6,768 nucleotides of DNA from contig JAISDH010000404.1 in the NCBI GenBank assembly GCA_031264975.1, positions 1-6,768 on the forward strand, given 5' to 3'. This stretch comes from Bacteroidales bacterium (lineage in GTDB: Bacteria > Bacteroidota > Bacteroidia > Bacteroidales > WCHB1-69). Made by a program: the position numbers and the translations under genes. Positions 5,575 to 6,768 of the stretch are shown piece after piece. The first letter of the stretch is position 1, and every line of letters begins with the position of its first letter. The notes under the pieces were generated by a model. That model was given only the letters and a program-made list of their open reading frames with translations. It was not told the DNA's origin and made no database searches.

Positions 5575-6768
5575 TTAATTATTAATCATCATGCGTTTAA
5601 TCAGTCGTTGTCCTTTGTATTCTATCGAATAGAAGTAGATTCCGGCGGCGAAAGTACTTGTGTTTAGTTCAAGACTTTGTTTGCCGTTTGCAGCTTCTAT
5701 GGTTTTAGAATATAACAACTGACCGCTAACGCTGTGTACATGGAATATTACCTCTCCTGCTTCCGGTATGCTGTAGTCTATACGCGTACTGCTGTTGGCA
5801 GGGTTGGGTATGTTTTGATTTAAGGTAAAGATATCCCCATTCAGTGTTTCTATGCCTACGCTTTCCGTATAGCATTTAACGGATAGGGTATCATCTTCCG
5901 GATAAACGTCCACATTGGCTAAATATACACGGATGATGTATGTCTCATCGGGAATGGTATAGGCTTCTGTAAAGGTAAACGGTTGGGTTCTTGACGGCTC
6001 GATTCTGTCAATGGTTCCCCAACGGTTTGTCAATACTTGACCGTTTTCGTCTTCTATCACTGCGAATATGGAGACATTATCAAAAGAATTTACGTCGTCC
6101 CAGTTTTCTAACGAAACGGTTATCGTATGGCTGGAACCCGAAACATTCGTTTGACCTTCCTGCGGATTGTCAATACTTACAATACGCAGATTATGGAGGT
6201 CTGAACATTCTTCTACTGCATCACTCCTGTTTACCCATGCAGAATCACAACCCAAATAAGCGTTTATACGTACCTGATAAGTCGCTCCGTCAGGAACGAT
6301 ATACGGGGTGGTAAACAAATAGTTTCTGCTTTCGTTCACAGCTAAATCTATGGGAACAGGCTCTTTGACAATTTCCGTAGTATATGTTCCATTTATAACC
6401 AGCATCAGTTCAATACCCGTAAGGTCTACTGTTCCCGTATTCCTTATTACGATATCCTGATAAACCGGAGACCCTATTTTTGAACAGCTTCCAGCTTGCG
6501 TTATGGGATTTATGGTTACGGACAGAGCCGGACTGATATCCAATGCAAGAGTGATAGTGTCATTTGACGGATTATTATCTACCGGAGCAGTCAAGTATGC
6601 CTTCATGCTACTAACGCCTTTGGGAATATTGATATCGGAAGCGATTAAAATGGTGTTGGAAGAGTTTCCTCCCAATATGCCCTGCAATGGAACATCAAAG
6701 GTTGGATAGCCCGGTACTTCCAGCGCAAGACTTGCCGAATATTGAGAAAAGTCTATGGGCTGGTTTGT
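5575..6768 (-). CDS. Secreted repetitive protein with T9SS C-terminal sorting domain, N-terminus outside the window
   Basis: The frame is open from the window edge (6768) to TAA at 5575-5577, giving the last 397 residues; the true start and signal peptide lie beyond the window. Residues about 316-397 are a type A T9SS sorting domain: NQNIPNPANSSTRIDYSIPE, then VSGQLLYSKTI, LNTSTFAAGIYFYSIE and a basic KGQRLIKRMMINN end. This tail sends proteins through the outer membrane and is usually removed as the cargo is anchored or released. Upstream are beta-rich Ig-like (CARDB-like) repeats of about 110 residues. A shared motif of the form IP-x-G/E...YL...D appears near residues 45-74, 155-183 and 269-297. 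No catalytic motif is visible in this part, so the enzyme or adhesin domain, if any, is N-terminal and unseen. The gene ends in its own terminator, separating it from rfbA. Confidence 0.92.
   Translation of the reverse strand, partial: TNQPIDFSQYSASLALEVPGYPTFDVPLQGILGGNSSNTILIASDINIPKGVSSMKAYLTAPVDNNPSNDTITLALDISPALSVTINPITQAGSCSKIGSPVYQDIVIRNTGTVDLTGIELMLVINGTYTTEIVKEPVPIDLAVNESRNYLFTTPYIVPDGATYQVRINAYLGCDSAWVNRSDAVEECSDLHNLRIVSIDNPQEGQTNVSGSSHTITVSLENWDDVNSFDNVSIFAVIEDENGQVLTNRWGTIDRIEPSRTQPFTFTEAYTIPDETYIIRVYLANVDVYPEDDTLSVKCYTESVGIETLNGDIFTLNQNIPNPANSSTRIDYSIPEAGEVIFHVHSVSGQLLYSKTIEAANGKQSLELNTSTFAAGIYFYSIEYKGQRLIKRMMINN

Noticed and set aside
6685..6687. TTG taken as the start of the T9SS cargo protein
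   Set aside because: The frame continues without a stop for 27 more codons to the window edge, and the protein would lack a signal peptide if it began here.

Overview
The window looks like a chromosomal piece of a Bacteroidota genome, most likely a Bacteroidales-like lineage. Three things point there: a large surface protein ending in a type IX secretion (T9SS) C-terminal sorting domain, promoter-like boxes of the Bacteroidota form TAnnTTTG, and AT-rich A-tract leaders in place of Shine-Dalgarno sequences. Every gene I can support lies on the minus strand, so the window reads right to left in transcription order.

Right end (5575-6768): the C-terminal ~397 residues of a repetitive secreted protein with Ig-like repeats and a T9SS tail. 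It is followed by a perfect 14-bp hairpin and an intrinsic terminator (5431-5463). Then comes a gene-poor stretch of about 920 bases (4650-5574). Its core (5084-5384) is a strikingly ordered palindromic element: nested inverted repeats, smaller hairpins inside each arm, and a 16-base word present three times.

Middle (2951-4649): rfbA (glucose-1-phosphate thymidylyltransferase, the first step to dTDP-sugars), followed 31 bases later by a ZupT-type ZIP metal transporter. The two are probably co-transcribed. The 365-base gap after them holds a six-unit tandem heptamer array and a candidate promoter.

Left part (1-2585): a small ribbon-helix-helix protein lies 12 bases upstream of a 601-residue single-chain aconitase-superfamily enzyme, with large and small subunits fused. 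It keeps the three iron-sulfur cysteines, but by eye it differs from the classical family at several catalytic and substrate-binding positions. The window ends inside a small exported protein of unknown function.

The genes do not form one pathway. The two observations most worth following are the 5084-5384 palindromic element and the altered active site of the fused aconitase-like enzyme with its adjacent putative regulator.
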